From NCBI GenBank assembly GCA_964610745.1, contig CAZSYL010000006.1, positions 1-64,000 on the forward strand: a stretch of DNA of 64,000 nt, read 5' to 3'. The notes under the pieces were generated by a model, which did no database searches, had not been told where the DNA came from, and saw nothing but the letters and a program-made list of their open reading frames with translations. Below are positions 52,784-61,116 of the stretch, one piece after another; positions within the stretch are counted from its first letter, which is position 1, and each line of letters begins with the position of its first letter. The stretch comes from SHLQ01 sp964610745. Lineage in GTDB: Bacteria; Actinomycetota; Acidimicrobiia; Acidimicrobiales; SHLQ01. The position numbers and the translations under genes are program-made.

Positions 52784-54294
52784 GGCCGTTCTGCGGCCTC
52801 GGAAACCGCTATCGATCGCAGAACCTTCGATGCGAGCTCATCGAGGCGAGCTTGCGCTCGCTCTCTGCTATCGGCGACGGTTTCGAGGTACACCTTCAGC
52901 TTCGGTTCGGTTCCACTAGGACGGACGATGACCCGCCCGCCGTCGAGGATGTAAATCAAGGCATCGGTCGGTTGCAGACCTTGGAACCCGTCGATCAAAT
53001 CGATGACGTCGAGCACCTCAAGGGTGGCGATCATCGTTGGTGGCTCGGCCCGAAGCGCCAACATGGCGTTGGTCATGTCAGCCATTGGGTTTGTTCCATC
53101 GAATCGAGATGAAACCTGACCGGTCAGGTGATAGCCGTGGGTGGTGTAGATATCGGTCAGGTAGTCGTCGATACTCCGGCCTGAGTCCACGCACTGCGCA
53201 GCGAGCTTTGCAAAACGCAGGCCAGCCGAGATCCCGTCCTTGTCTCGAATACTCGGCTCCACCGAGTAGCCGAGTGCTTCTTCATAGGCGAATACCAGTG
53301 GCTCGTTCGTGCCGTCCCCGGCACGAGCCAGCCATTTGAAGCCCGTGAGTGTGGTGTGGCAAGTAACTTCGGCCGCTGCAGCGACCTTCGACAGCAACGA
53401 CGACGAAACAATGGTCGTTGCAACCGAACGAGACCCCGTTGTTTGGTCGAGGATGCTCGAGCCGAGCAGTACTCCAATCTCGTCGCCGGTCAGCCGTTCC
53501 CAACCGCGCCCTCGCTGTACGGCAACGGCCAGACGATCTGCGTCCGGATCGTTTGCCAGAATGATGTCCGCATCGACCTCATCAGCCAACTCGATTACCA
53601 GATCGAGCGTTCCTGATTCCTCAGGGTTTGGGAACGGTGCCGTGGGAAAGTCAGGGTCAGGTTCGTGCTGCTCAGGAACGCTATGGACTACATGCCCCGC
53701 GGCGTTGAGCGCTCGGACAAACAGGTCGCCGCCAACGCCATGCATAGCCGTGTACGCAATAGTTAGGCCAGGCGAGTCGACGCTCGGATCCTTGTCGATC
53801 GTCTGGAGATATAGCTCGATCTCGCGACTACCCAGAATGGTCACGCTGTCAGGCAGCTCGACGTCAACCGAGTCTGGCCAGGGCTCGGCGGCCATCAACG
53901 CTTCGATCAAAGCAGCGTCCTCGAGCAATATTTGTCCACCGTCGGCCGCATACACCTTGTATCCGTTGTCAGTCGCAGGGTTGTGACTCGCCGTGACCAT
54001 GACCCCACCCGCGGCGCCGATGCGTACGACCTCATGGGCGACGACCGGAGTCGGTACGGGTTCGACAAAGATGTGCGCATCGTGTCCGGCTTCCGCGAGC
54101 ACTCGGGCGGTCACGTTCGCAAAGTCTCCACTGCCGTACCTCGCGTCTCGACCAATCACGAGGGTGGACGCCTCCGGTAGCCATTGCGCGACTGCCCTTG
54201 CCACCTGTTCGATCGTCTGCACATTCATCGAGAGCGGGCCGTCGCCCAACGGAGCGCGTAGGCCCGCGGTTCCGAAGTGAAGACGATCTGCCAT
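52780..54294 (-). CDS. Phosphosugar mutase (phosphopentomutase/phosphoglucomutase type)
   Basis: 504 aa alpha-D-phosphohexomutase fold. Catalytic Ser in VTASHNPATDNG (about residue 103), metal loop NDPDADRLAV, sugar loop FAYEEALGYS and phosphate site RPSGTEPKLKV. It isomerises a sugar 1-phosphate to the 5- or 6-phosphate. It is the gene after the purine nucleoside phosphorylase (4 bp apart), which releases ribose 1-phosphate, so phosphopentomutase activity giving ribose 5-phosphate is the best reading. Confidence 0.85.
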   Translation of the reverse strand: MADRLHFGTAGLRAPLGDGPLSMNVQTIEQVARAVAQWLPEASTLVIGRDARYGSGDFANVTARVLAEAGHDAHIFVEPVPTPVVAHEVVRIGAAGGVMVTASHNPATDNGYKVYAADGGQILLEDAALIEALMAAEPWPDSVDVELPDSVTILGSREIELYLQTIDKDPSVDSPGLTIAYTAMHGVGGDLFVRALNAAGHVVHSVPEQHEPDPDFPTAPFPNPEESGTLDLVIELADEVDADIILANDPDADRLAVAVQRGRGWERLTGDEIGVLLGSSILDQTTGSRSVATTIVSSSLLSKVAAAAEVTCHTTLTGFKWLARAGDGTNEPLVFAYEEALGYSVEPSIRDKDGISAGLRFAKLAAQCVDSGRSIDDYLTDIYTTHGYHLTGQVSSRFDGTNPMADMTNAMLALRAEPPTMIATLEVLDVIDLIDGFQGLQPTDALIYILDGGRVIVRPSGTEPKLKVYLETVADSRERAQARLDELASKVLRSIAVSEAAERP

Positions 54295-54298
54295 TGGC

Positions 54299-55006
54299 TT
54301 AGCTCGCAGCGATTGCAGTGCGCAGGCCGAGTTCGAGCATCTCGTCCACGGTGAGCTGACGTTCGTCAGAGCTGAGGTGTTCTTGGTTCACGAGATGATC
54401 CGTGATGGTGAACATCGAGAGTGCTTCAGCACCCTCGATGGCGCAGACCGAGTACAGGGCAGCCGTTTCCATCTCGACAGCCAGGACTCCGTTCGCCGTG
54501 TGGTGTTCCTGTGCGTCATCATTGGCCTCGTAGAAGATGTCGCTCGTGAACACGGTTCCGACGGCAAGGTTGATGGCATTCTCAGACGCAACCGCGGTAA
54601 CGACGTCCAACATGCGAGGCGTTGCCTCGATCGGCGACGGGGCGCCGAGAAGTTCAGGCATGTTGGAGTTGGTGACTGCATCGGCGGCCACGACGATCTG
54701 ACGCAGCTGGAGATCGGGAGCATAGGCACCTGCTGTACCGACGCGGATGAGCCGTTGAACGTCGTAGTGCCGAACGAGTTCGGTGATGTAGATCGCCGCA
54801 GAAGGCATCCCCATCCCCGAGGCCATGACCGAAACCCGTTCGCCCGAGAAGGTACCCGTGAACCCGAGCATGCCCCGGACGTTGGTGACCTCCTCCGCGT
54901 CATCGAGAAACGTCTCGGCAATATGTCTGGCACGAAGCGGGTCGCCCGGCATGAGAACCGTCGGCGCGAATGCTCCGTCAACCGCGTTGATGTGGGGAGT
55001 AGGCAC
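54299..55006 (-). CDS. deoD: Purine nucleoside phosphorylase (DeoD type)
   Basis: About 235 aa from GTG 55006 (PTPHINAVDG, the usual DeoD start); an upstream start at 55033 would add nine unusual residues. Motifs: VLMPGDPLRARHIAETF, SGMGMPSAAIYITEL, RVGTAGAY and EMETAALYSV. It splits purine nucleosides with phosphate into base plus ribose 1-phosphate. The mutase gene follows 4 bp on. A hairpin repeat and the end of the AbiEi-like gene lie just upstream, leaving about 35 bp for a promoter. Confidence 0.92.
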   Translation of the reverse strand: MPTPHINAVDGAFAPTVLMPGDPLRARHIAETFLDDAEEVTNVRGMLGFTGTFSGERVSVMASGMGMPSAAIYITELVRHYDVQRLIRVGTAGAYAPDLQLRQIVVAADAVTNSNMPELLGAPSPIEATPRMLDVVTAVASENAINLAVGTVFTSDIFYEANDDAQEHHTANGVLAVEMETAALYSVCAIEGAEALSMFTITDHLVNQEHLSSDERQLTVDEMLELGLRTAIAAS

Positions 55007-55040
55007 GTCGAAAGTCTGCCACACCCACCCCAAGCCCCCA

Positions 55041-55092
55041 CCAAGATTTGTGATGACTTTCCCACCGCATAGGTCGGAAAGTCATCACAAAT
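55041..55092. repeat. 52-bp hairpin repeat, copy 1
   Basis: ATTTGTGATGACTTTCC (55046-55062) pairs with GGAAAGTCATCACAAAT (55076-55092) around GACCTATGCGGT-like loop sequence. It matches copy 2 at 56024-56075 in 50 of 52 positions and in the same orientation. The stop codon of the AbiEi/DUF559 gene (55085-55087) lies in its right arm. It could terminate transcription or mark an inserted unit. Confidence 0.85.
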
Positions 55093-55987
55093 CCAACAGG
55101 TCGGTCAGGATGCGAGCGCATCTGGCTGGCTGATCCTTGAGATCCGTAGCGGTGAAGCGGATTGGAGTCCACCCTGCCCGGACTAACTGATTCTGTCGAA
55201 ACCCATCGTCGGCGATTTGGAGCGGCGACGAGTGATGCGCAGCACCATCGACCTCAACAAACACGCGCTGATGGATCCATGCAAAGTCGAGCCGAAAGAG
55301 CCGGCCATCTACTCGTACCGGCAACTGAGGGACCGGCGGAGCAATCCGGAAGCGCTCACAAATCTCGAGAAAGTGGATCTCGAGTCCCGACTCGGTGAAC
55401 TGCACCTTGTCAGGCAGTGCTTTGAGCACTCGGTCGAGCACTCCGGTGCCGTTTCGTCCCTGCTTACTTGTTCGCCTGCGCATGTTCCATAGATCTCGCG
55501 GGGTCACCAACTGGGTCGCGACGGCGTGACGGAGAATTCGATGAACCTCAGTCTCAGGAAAGATCAGGCCAAGGTCACATATCGTGCGTTCGGGAGTGGT
55601 CACGGGGATCCCGTCGATCTCGGTGCGATCTTTGTCTTCAAAGTCCCGAGAGCGATGAACTGTGGCGCCATCGATCGATGCATTCCGAGGGTAACGAATG
55701 ACAACTTCGTATTCGTCGTCGATCGTTCGAAACCCCCAAAGGCGCGCGGCTGAGCGATGAGATGCTGCGGCTCGCCCCGCCCGCAGCACCGCCACCAGTA
55801 GCTCTTGTTCCCACGTCGACCGAGTCCCAGCGAGCTGAAAAACGCCGCGTGCACGACGTGCAAAAACTCCCGAGGAAACTCGCTGGGCTACCATCCGCTC
55901 GGAATATCCCGCCGCGAGCAGTTGCGCGGCGGTGAGCAGACCGTGCTGATGGGCGGCCAATGCACTGAGATTGGTGAAGTCTTCCAT
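55085..55987 (-). CDS. AbiEi-like winged-helix plus DUF559 endonuclease-fold protein
   Basis: 300 aa from ATG 55987; upstream in-frame codons come from repeat copy 2. The N-terminal about 60 residues (LSALAAHQHGLLTAAQLLAAG) are the winged helix of AbiEi-type antitoxins. The C-terminal domain is DUF559, related to Vsr-like PD-(D/E)xK nucleases: ESGLEIHFLEICERF, RLDFAW, VFVEVDGAAHH. These proteins are frequent in actinobacteria and suspected in defence or stress. The paired AbiEii toxin is absent. Flanking 52-bp repeats suggest mobility. Confidence 0.78.
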   Translation of the reverse strand: MEDFTNLSALAAHQHGLLTAAQLLAAGYSERMVAQRVSSGVFARRARGVFQLAGTRSTWEQELLVAVLRAGRAAASHRSAARLWGFRTIDDEYEVVIRYPRNASIDGATVHRSRDFEDKDRTEIDGIPVTTPERTICDLGLIFPETEVHRILRHAVATQLVTPRDLWNMRRRTSKQGRNGTGVLDRVLKALPDKVQFTESGLEIHFLEICERFRIAPPVPQLPVRVDGRLFRLDFAWIHQRVFVEVDGAAHHSSPLQIADDGFRQNQLVRAGWTPIRFTATDLKDQPARCARILTDLLDL

Positions 55988-56023
55988 CACCAAAGTTGTA
56001 GCCACGCCCTCTGACAGCCGTGC

Positions 56024-56075
56024 CCAAGATTTGTGATGAGTTTCCGACCGCATAGGTCGGAAAGTCATCACAAAT
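56024..56075. repeat. 52-bp hairpin repeat, copy 2
   Basis: ATTTGTGATGAGTTTCCGACC (56029-56049) pairs, with one mismatch, with the arm at 56055-56075. It is the same unit as copy 1 with two changed bases. The stop codon of the PLP enzyme gene (56068-56070) lies at the same position within the repeat as the AbiEi stop does in copy 1. It sits just upstream of the AbiEi/DUF559 start. Confidence 0.85.
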
Positions 56076-57159
56076 GCTGGCGGTCGATGCCGGTGAAGAG
56101 GAGGACGACTCGCTCGGAGGTGGCAGGTGGTTGAGTCAGCAGACCAGACAAGCCTGACGCTCCGGTCGGGCAGACTGGAATGTCGGTGTACTCGTGCGCC
56201 ATCTGGTAAGCCCTGACGACGAAGTCTTCCGAGGCAACGATTGGTTCGCCACCGGTTTCGTGAGTGCGCTTCAAGAGCGGCAACCAGTCATAGGTGACGT
56301 CGTCGAGGATTCCCGTCGCGGAGCTCTGCGGATCGTCCCAAGCCCACATGTAGTGACCGGGCGATGCCGCTGCTGCCTCGAAGTCAAACTCCGGTGCCAG
56401 CAGGTCCCACGCGCGTCGCAGAGGCGCACACCCCTCTGCTTGGACGGGATGCAGACGCGCCGTCGGGATCGCCATTGAGACCGCGGTCGACAACGCTCCC
56501 CCGCCAACCTGGATGTAAAGCGAGTCAATATTGGAGATCTGCTCAGCGAGCTCCCACCCGAGCGTTCGTCCCCCATCGAAGGTCGTTGGGGTATCGGTGC
56601 CCTGCACGCTGAACGCGCCGGCACCATTCTCAACAGCTTCGCGGAAACGCAGGTACGCCGGGTCGCCGACCTCGCCCTCGCGGCGCTCACTTGAATGCAC
56701 CGAAGCGGAAAGCTCGGTCAAGCGGCTCACGATCGACTCGTCGGCCCACGTCGGCACGAACACGTCGAGTGGACGCTGCATCGCCGCCGCAACAACCCCC
56801 GCTCCCATGGCCGCGTTTCCGCAGCTAGCGATTGCGAGACGTTCGGTCTTTGGAGCTCCCATGGCTTCGGCGACCAACATGTGGATTGCCGCACCCATGA
56901 GATGACGCGCCTTGTGAGACCCTCCGACGTTGTGGGGCTCGGCCTTAATCCAAAGGTCGATATCGAGCCCTGCCGCCACAGCGAGCGCCGTGGCGTGAAC
57001 GACCGGAGTCTCCACAAACCCGTGACCCTCAATACCAGCGATTGCCGAGTCGAGCGACGACACGATGTCGACCCACTGCTCGTCGCTCATCTCGCCGGAA
57101 CGGACCGGCGCATAACTATCGAGTCGCTCGCGATACCGCAGAAAAGGGTTAGGACTCAC
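56068..57159 (-). CDS. PLP-dependent fold-type II enzyme (threonine synthase/ammonia-lyase-like)
   Basis: 363 aa from GTG 57159, overlapping the upstream stop (GTGA); 57210 is less likely. The PLP lysine is in NVGGSHKARHLMGAA, and the phosphate loops are IASCGNAAMGAG and QVGGGALSTAVS. It has the fold of threonine synthase, serine/threonine dehydratase and diaminopropionate ammonia-lyase; the exact reaction is unclear. It is translationally coupled to a second PLP enzyme, with an SsnA-like gene upstream of both. Its last codons and stop come from hairpin repeat copy 2. Confidence 0.8.
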   Translation of the reverse strand: MSPNPFLRYRERLDSYAPVRSGEMSDEQWVDIVSSLDSAIAGIEGHGFVETPVVHATALAVAAGLDIDLWIKAEPHNVGGSHKARHLMGAAIHMLVAEAMGAPKTERLAIASCGNAAMGAGVVAAAMQRPLDVFVPTWADESIVSRLTELSASVHSSERREGEVGDPAYLRFREAVENGAGAFSVQGTDTPTTFDGGRTLGWELAEQISNIDSLYIQVGGGALSTAVSMAIPTARLHPVQAEGCAPLRRAWDLLAPEFDFEAAAASPGHYMWAWDDPQSSATGILDDVTYDWLPLLKRTHETGGEPIVASEDFVVRAYQMAHEYTDIPVCPTGASGLSGLLTQPPATSERVVLLFTGIDRQHL

Positions 57160-58691
57160 TCGAAGCTCGCACCGGTGGCTTCGTTGAAACCTTCGATCAT
57201 CGTGTCCCACTTATCGGCAAGACCTCGCAAACCGCTCCACCAATCCTGGCTGCGACGAACCTCGAAGTCGGGAATGTCCACGCCCTGCTGTTCAACCCAC
57301 GTGTAGTAGCCGAGGTTGAACACCCGGTTGCGTTCGATCTCGCCCATCTCCAGATGCTCGGTTGGCAGACCGGTCAGATGGTTCTCAAAGACCTCGTTTG
57401 CGTCGGAGTCTTCGAACCCACCGGCGTAGTACTCGCTCATGATCCGTTCACGATCGGAGTTGTACAAGTCCGAGCCATCGGTCGCCACTGACATTACGAC
57501 ATCGGTTGGACCGAGGTTCATGGCCTTGGCTGCCGTAATCGCTCCCAGTGTGTTCGCGATCGATGAGTACCCAAAGTCGATCAGCATGTCGACCAACAGT
57601 GGGTCCATGCCCCGTTCGGCCAGCACACGCTTGCCAGCCGGCGTGTTGAACATGATGTCGAGACGGTTGGTCGAGTCATCACTGACCCCTACGACGAGAT
57701 CGGTGTTCGTGACGTTATGGATCAGCGGCACGTGCTTGTCGCCAATGCCTTGGATGTTGTGCTCTCCGAAGCCGTTGTAGAGCAACGTCGGACATTCGAG
57801 TGCCTCGACGGCGACGATCTTGCTTCCGTGCTGGTCCTTGAGATAGTCACCCGCAGCGAGAGTGCCCGCCGAGCCCGAGGCGGAGACGTAGGCTGCCAAG
57901 TTGCCGCCGGAGTCCTTGGTGACGTGATTGAAGACCGCTTCCATCGAAGGACCGGTTACCGAGTAGTGACCGACATGGTTGGAGAACTCGCTGAACTGAT
58001 TGAGGATCACGTTGGTGGGGTCGAGCGAGAGTTCGTTGCAGGCGTCGTAGATCTCCTTGACGTTGCTCTCCGTGCCGAAAGTCTTGATGACGTCCTCGTC
58101 GGGGTTGATCGTCCACCGATTGAGCCACTCAAAGCGCTCTCGACTCATGCCTTCGGGCAAGATGGCGACACCGCGAACGTCCATGATCCTGCTGATGGCG
58201 ATTCCGCCGCGCGCATAGTTGCCGGTCGACGGCCAAATCGCTCGATTCTGCGTGGGGTCGAACCGGCCCGTTACGAGGCGTGCGACCAGACAGCTATATG
58301 CAGCGAGCACCTTATGGGCTCGAATCATCGGAAAGCGGTTGCCGAATGCGAGCACGATTCGCGCGTCGACGCCGGTCATTTCGCTCGGAAGTTCGATATG
58401 GGTGGGGACGTCGACAAAGCCCGGGAAGTTGTCACCCGGCGCATCGGCGTGTTCGTTGTACCAATGAACGCGGAACAGGTTTCGTGCGTCCGCCGCATCC
58501 TTTTCAACGGTCTGCAACTGATCGACGATCGTCTGCGGGATCGTCGATGGAGTGCGCAGTTGAGCAAACGTCGGTAGAACGATGTTCTGTTCGCGGAAGC
58601 GCTGAACGGCATTGTCGTATGTGGTCTGCCCATCGGGAGCAAACTCGCCAAAGATAGCCAGTCCGGGAGTTGCGGTCTCGGTGTTCGTCAT
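57156..58691 (-). CDS. PLP-dependent fold-type II enzyme, larger variant
   Basis: 511 aa, longer than usual for the family. The PLP lysine is probably in MIRAHKVLAAY, with PSTGNYARGG and SASGSAGTLAAG as phosphate-binding loops, a cysteine synthase/beta-elimination type of pattern. The N-terminal about 100 residues and the C-terminal about 80 are additional. Reaction unknown; a lyase or desulfhydrase is possible. It lies 18 bp downstream of the SsnA-like gene and overlaps the next PLP gene, so the three form one operon. Confidence 0.78.
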   Translation of the reverse strand: MTNTETATPGLAIFGEFAPDGQTTYDNAVQRFREQNIVLPTFAQLRTPSTIPQTIVDQLQTVEKDAADARNLFRVHWYNEHADAPGDNFPGFVDVPTHIELPSEMTGVDARIVLAFGNRFPMIRAHKVLAAYSCLVARLVTGRFDPTQNRAIWPSTGNYARGGIAISRIMDVRGVAILPEGMSRERFEWLNRWTINPDEDVIKTFGTESNVKEIYDACNELSLDPTNVILNQFSEFSNHVGHYSVTGPSMEAVFNHVTKDSGGNLAAYVSASGSAGTLAAGDYLKDQHGSKIVAVEALECPTLLYNGFGEHNIQGIGDKHVPLIHNVTNTDLVVGVSDDSTNRLDIMFNTPAGKRVLAERGMDPLLVDMLIDFGYSSIANTLGAITAAKAMNLGPTDVVMSVATDGSDLYNSDRERIMSEYYAGGFEDSDANEVFENHLTGLPTEHLEMGEIERNRVFNLGYYTWVEQQGVDIPDFEVRRSQDWWSGLRGLADKWDTMIEGFNEATGASFE

Positions 58692-58709
58692 TGAATGTCC
58701 ATTCGTTTC

Positions 58710-59747
58710 TTAGAGCTCGTCGAGCCTTGCAAAGAGCTTGTGTGCAGCCTCGGATGCCTTGGCTTTGATTTCGGCAGCGTCGACGCGGGTCGGAACGCCA
58801 TCGTCGAGAAGAACTTCACCGTCAACCTCCACGCGCAGTGGAGCGACCGCGGTTGTGTAGGCCAGTCTCCACGGATCCATCACGTCGTAGTTCCAAGTGA
58901 CGATGTCACTTCGTGCCTCTGGAATCAGGTCGTATCCCGCTTGGAGCCAGCCCCACATGAGGTCGGGGGTCACAGTGACATCGACCTCGCGTGCTTTCAC
59001 GAAGGCAACCCGAAACTCATCGAGCATGTCGACGCCAATGCCGTCGGTGCCGAGTGCGATCGCGTTCGAGAACCGTCGCGGGTTCGCATAACCAACAGCA
59101 TTGTTCATGTTGGACCGCGGGTTGTGCACCATCGTTCCCGACAGGCCGTGTTCGTCGGGAAGGTGTACACCGTGGACCAAGAGCCAGTCATCGTCTGAGT
59201 GTCCGTCGAGTTTCTGCCAGGTGTCGGCAGGTCCTTCAGCAACATGTACGTGGACGCCAACGCCGTACTTGCGACCCATCTCGGCCGCGGCTGCGATCGT
59301 GTCTGGTTCACACGTGAACGCGGCGTGCAACCCCACCTTGCCAGTACCACCCGAGGATAGGAACCGATCGTTCTCCGCGAGCCCGGCCGCGGCACCGGCC
59401 GGTCCGTGTCGATCGGTCACCCCATATGCACAGTTCACCCGAACACCAACTTCGGCGAAGGCATCGGCGATGACGGTCAACGACCCTTCGATTGCGTTGG
59501 GTGATTCGTGGTGGTCAACGACCGCAGTCGTTCCCGCCTCGAGAGCCGTCAACGCCAACAATTTGGCCGAGTGATAGATCAGCTCGAGATCGAGCGCCAT
59601 GTCGAGGCGCCACCAAACCAGTTCGAGAATCTCCATGAACTCGGTGGGTGTTCGGGGCGGTGCCGGCATTCCTCGCGCCAACGATGAGTAGGCATGGTTG
59701 TGCGCGCAAACAAGTCCCGGGGTCTGATTCGCCAACAACTCGATCAC
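58710..59747 (-). CDS. SsnA-like amidohydrolase, N-terminally short
   Basis: 345 aa from GTG 59747. The pattern matches E. coli SsnA: GLVCAHNHAYSSLARGM with H16 and H18, VVDHHESPNAIEGSL, HVHVAEG (H166, H168), LVHGVHL (H192) and LGTDGIGVDM (D235), so the metal site is complete. SsnA is an uncharacterised aminohydrolase next to xdhD in purine degradation clusters. About 55 N-terminal residues and part of the C-terminal strand domain are missing; an in-frame TAA inside the operator upstream rules out a longer start. Confidence 0.72.
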   Translation of the reverse strand: MIELLANQTPGLVCAHNHAYSSLARGMPAPPRTPTEFMEILELVWWRLDMALDLELIYHSAKLLALTALEAGTTAVVDHHESPNAIEGSLTVIADAFAEVGVRVNCAYGVTDRHGPAGAAAGLAENDRFLSSGGTGKVGLHAAFTCEPDTIAAAAEMGRKYGVGVHVHVAEGPADTWQKLDGHSDDDWLLVHGVHLPDEHGLSGTMVHNPRSNMNNAVGYANPRRFSNAIALGTDGIGVDMLDEFRVAFVKAREVDVTVTPDLMWGWLQAGYDLIPEARSDIVTWNYDVMDPWRLAYTTAVAPLRVEVDGEVLLDDGVPTRVDAAEIKAKASEAAHKLFARLDEL

Positions 59748-59760
59748 GCTTTCAACACTA

Positions 59761-59777
59761 CTTTACAAATTGTAAAG
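59761..59777. promoter_or_regulatory. Operator-like palindrome upstream of the ssnA-like operon
   Basis: CTTTACAAATTGTAAAG is a perfect 8+1+8 inverted repeat starting 13 bp before the ssnA-like start. A nearly identical element (CTTTACAAAATGTAAAG) sits at 63761-63777 before the XdhD-like gene. The shared 17-mer suggests one repressor or activator for both. Confidence 0.7.
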
Positions 59778-59910
59778 GCGGTCATCTGAACCACCGATCT
59801 CCCTTTCACTTCTCAGAAATTTTGTAGCGCACGATCGACCTCGATCTTCTAAGGTTCTTAAGAAGTAGGGCCGAGGTAATAACTCAACACTTCTTTGGAG
59901 GGGAAGCCGC

Positions 59911-60309
59911 ATGGCACGATTCGCACCTGGACTATTTGGCGTAGCCCTTTTCATACTGTGGATCTGGGCTGTTCTCGATGTTATTGCAACCGATCGAGTG
60001 CTGATCCGGAACCTCGATAAGACCATGTGGCTATTGCTCGTCCTCTTCGTACCAACCGTTGGGGCGGTTGCCTGGGTCGCCCTCGGGCGACCAGCGAACG
60101 CCGGGTTCACCCCTGGCGCGACCTACTCGCGCCCCAGTCATCTCGATCGCGAGCCAGCACCCCGTGGCCCCGAAGACGACAGCTCTTGGTCATCGGGAAC
60201 CAGTCCGAGCACACCAGATGGGTTCGAGACGACGGCTGCGAAAGAGCGCCGCTTGCTCGAATGGGAAGCCGAACTCGCAAAGCGAGAGAACGACATCGAC
60301 GACGACTAG
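59911..60309 (+). CDS. Small membrane protein with PLDc_N domain
   Basis: 132 aa with RBS GGAGGGG. Two hydrophobic helices (about 5-24 and 36-58) form the cardiolipin-synthase N-terminal (PLDc_N) unit, with DKTMWLLLVLFVPTVGAVAW and ALGRP. A polar, Ser/Pro-rich tail then a short charged helix (ERRLLEWEAELAKREND) follow. The catalytic phospholipase domain is absent, so it is a stand-alone helper of unknown role. It is divergent from the ssnA-like gene. Confidence 0.75.
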   Translation: MARFAPGLFGVALFILWIWAVLDVIATDRVLIRNLDKTMWLLLVLFVPTVGAVAWVALGRPANAGFTPGATYSRPSHLDREPAPRGPEDDSSWSSGTSPSTPDGFETTAAKERRLLEWEAELAKRENDIDDD

Positions 60310-60396
60310 GTCGCCAAACGCACGGTCGACCTCGCGCGCTTCTAAAATTGCGACGCAACACTAAAGCCGACCCCTTCCCTCGACGAAAAGTTCAAC

Positions 60397-61110
60397 ATGA
60401 AACCTTCGTCAATCGGTCGGGTGTGCGTTGTTCTGCTGAGTGCGATTGTGCTCTCGGCGTGCGGAGGATCGTCCGAGGTCACAACACCGGACGAACAGTT
60501 CGGGAACCTCGTTCCCGCTGCCCCAACAGGTGAACCACCCCAAGATCAGCCTCCTGAAGCCATCCCGCTCGAAGGTGACGTCGATACGACGGTGCCGCCA
60601 GCCCCTGTCGACACGACGACGACGGTCGAGCCAGCTCCTGTGACCACGACAACGCTGGAGGACACGCTTCCCGTGTCACCATCGGATGCGAGCGACGATC
60701 CCCGAGTGACGAGCGAAGGCATTCAAGTCGGGTATGTCAACAGGGTTCGCGACTTCGGACGCGGACCCGAGGAGACGCTCGAGGCCGCAGCGGTCTTGGG
60801 TCCCCACTCAGTTCTGGTCGTTGTCGACGATGAACGCGTCGCCGACACTGCGACGCTCGACTACGGGAATTGGGCGGCAAACAGCGAGATCTTCGTCGTT
60901 CGCCTGGAAGCAGGCCCCCAAGTCGCCGAACTGCGACTCACAAGCACCCGAGGTGGCGTCGACCGTGTCGCACCAGCCGCCGACGGACTCGCGGTTCTTG
61001 CAGTGCGAGCAAGTACCGCAGCCAACGTCACGTTCGAAGCGTTCGATAGTTCGGGAACGCTCGTCGCGACATGCGAGCACGACGGTTCCTTCCACCGCTG
61101 CAGCGAGTGA
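60397..61110 (+). CDS. Hypothetical lipoprotein with Thr/Pro-rich linker
   Basis: 237 aa from ATG 60397. Signal peptide with lipobox VLSAC, then a Pro/Thr-rich tract (about 40-90) followed by a beta-rich outer domain of about 135 residues of unknown family, with two Cys near the C-terminus (ATCEHDGSFHRC). It is probably a surface-anchored lipoprotein. The stop is 6 bp from the convergent XdhD-like gene, so both transcripts must end inside each other's 3' region. Confidence 0.68.
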   Translation: MKPSSIGRVCVVLLSAIVLSACGGSSEVTTPDEQFGNLVPAAPTGEPPQDQPPEAIPLEGDVDTTVPPAPVDTTTTVEPAPVTTTTLEDTLPVSPSDASDDPRVTSEGIQVGYVNRVRDFGRGPEETLEAAAVLGPHSVLVVVDDERVADTATLDYGNWAANSEIFVVRLEAGPQVAELRLTSTRGGVDRVAPAADGLAVLAVRASTAANVTFEAFDSSGTLVATCEHDGSFHRCSE

Positions 61111-61116
61111 CCCCAC

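Noticed and set aside
54978..55172. Small ORF reading through hairpin repeat copy 1
   Set aside because: Its residues come from the repeat itself and the end of the neighbouring gene; the same peptide appears from copy 2.
55085..56071. Complete abortive-infection toxin-antitoxin system
   Set aside because: Only the AbiEi-like/DUF559 protein is present; no AbiEii nucleotidyltransferase toxin gene is adjacent.
57717..58577. 286-codon open frame on the + strand
   Set aside because: Antisense to the larger PLP enzyme, which has its lysine and phosphate-loop motifs.
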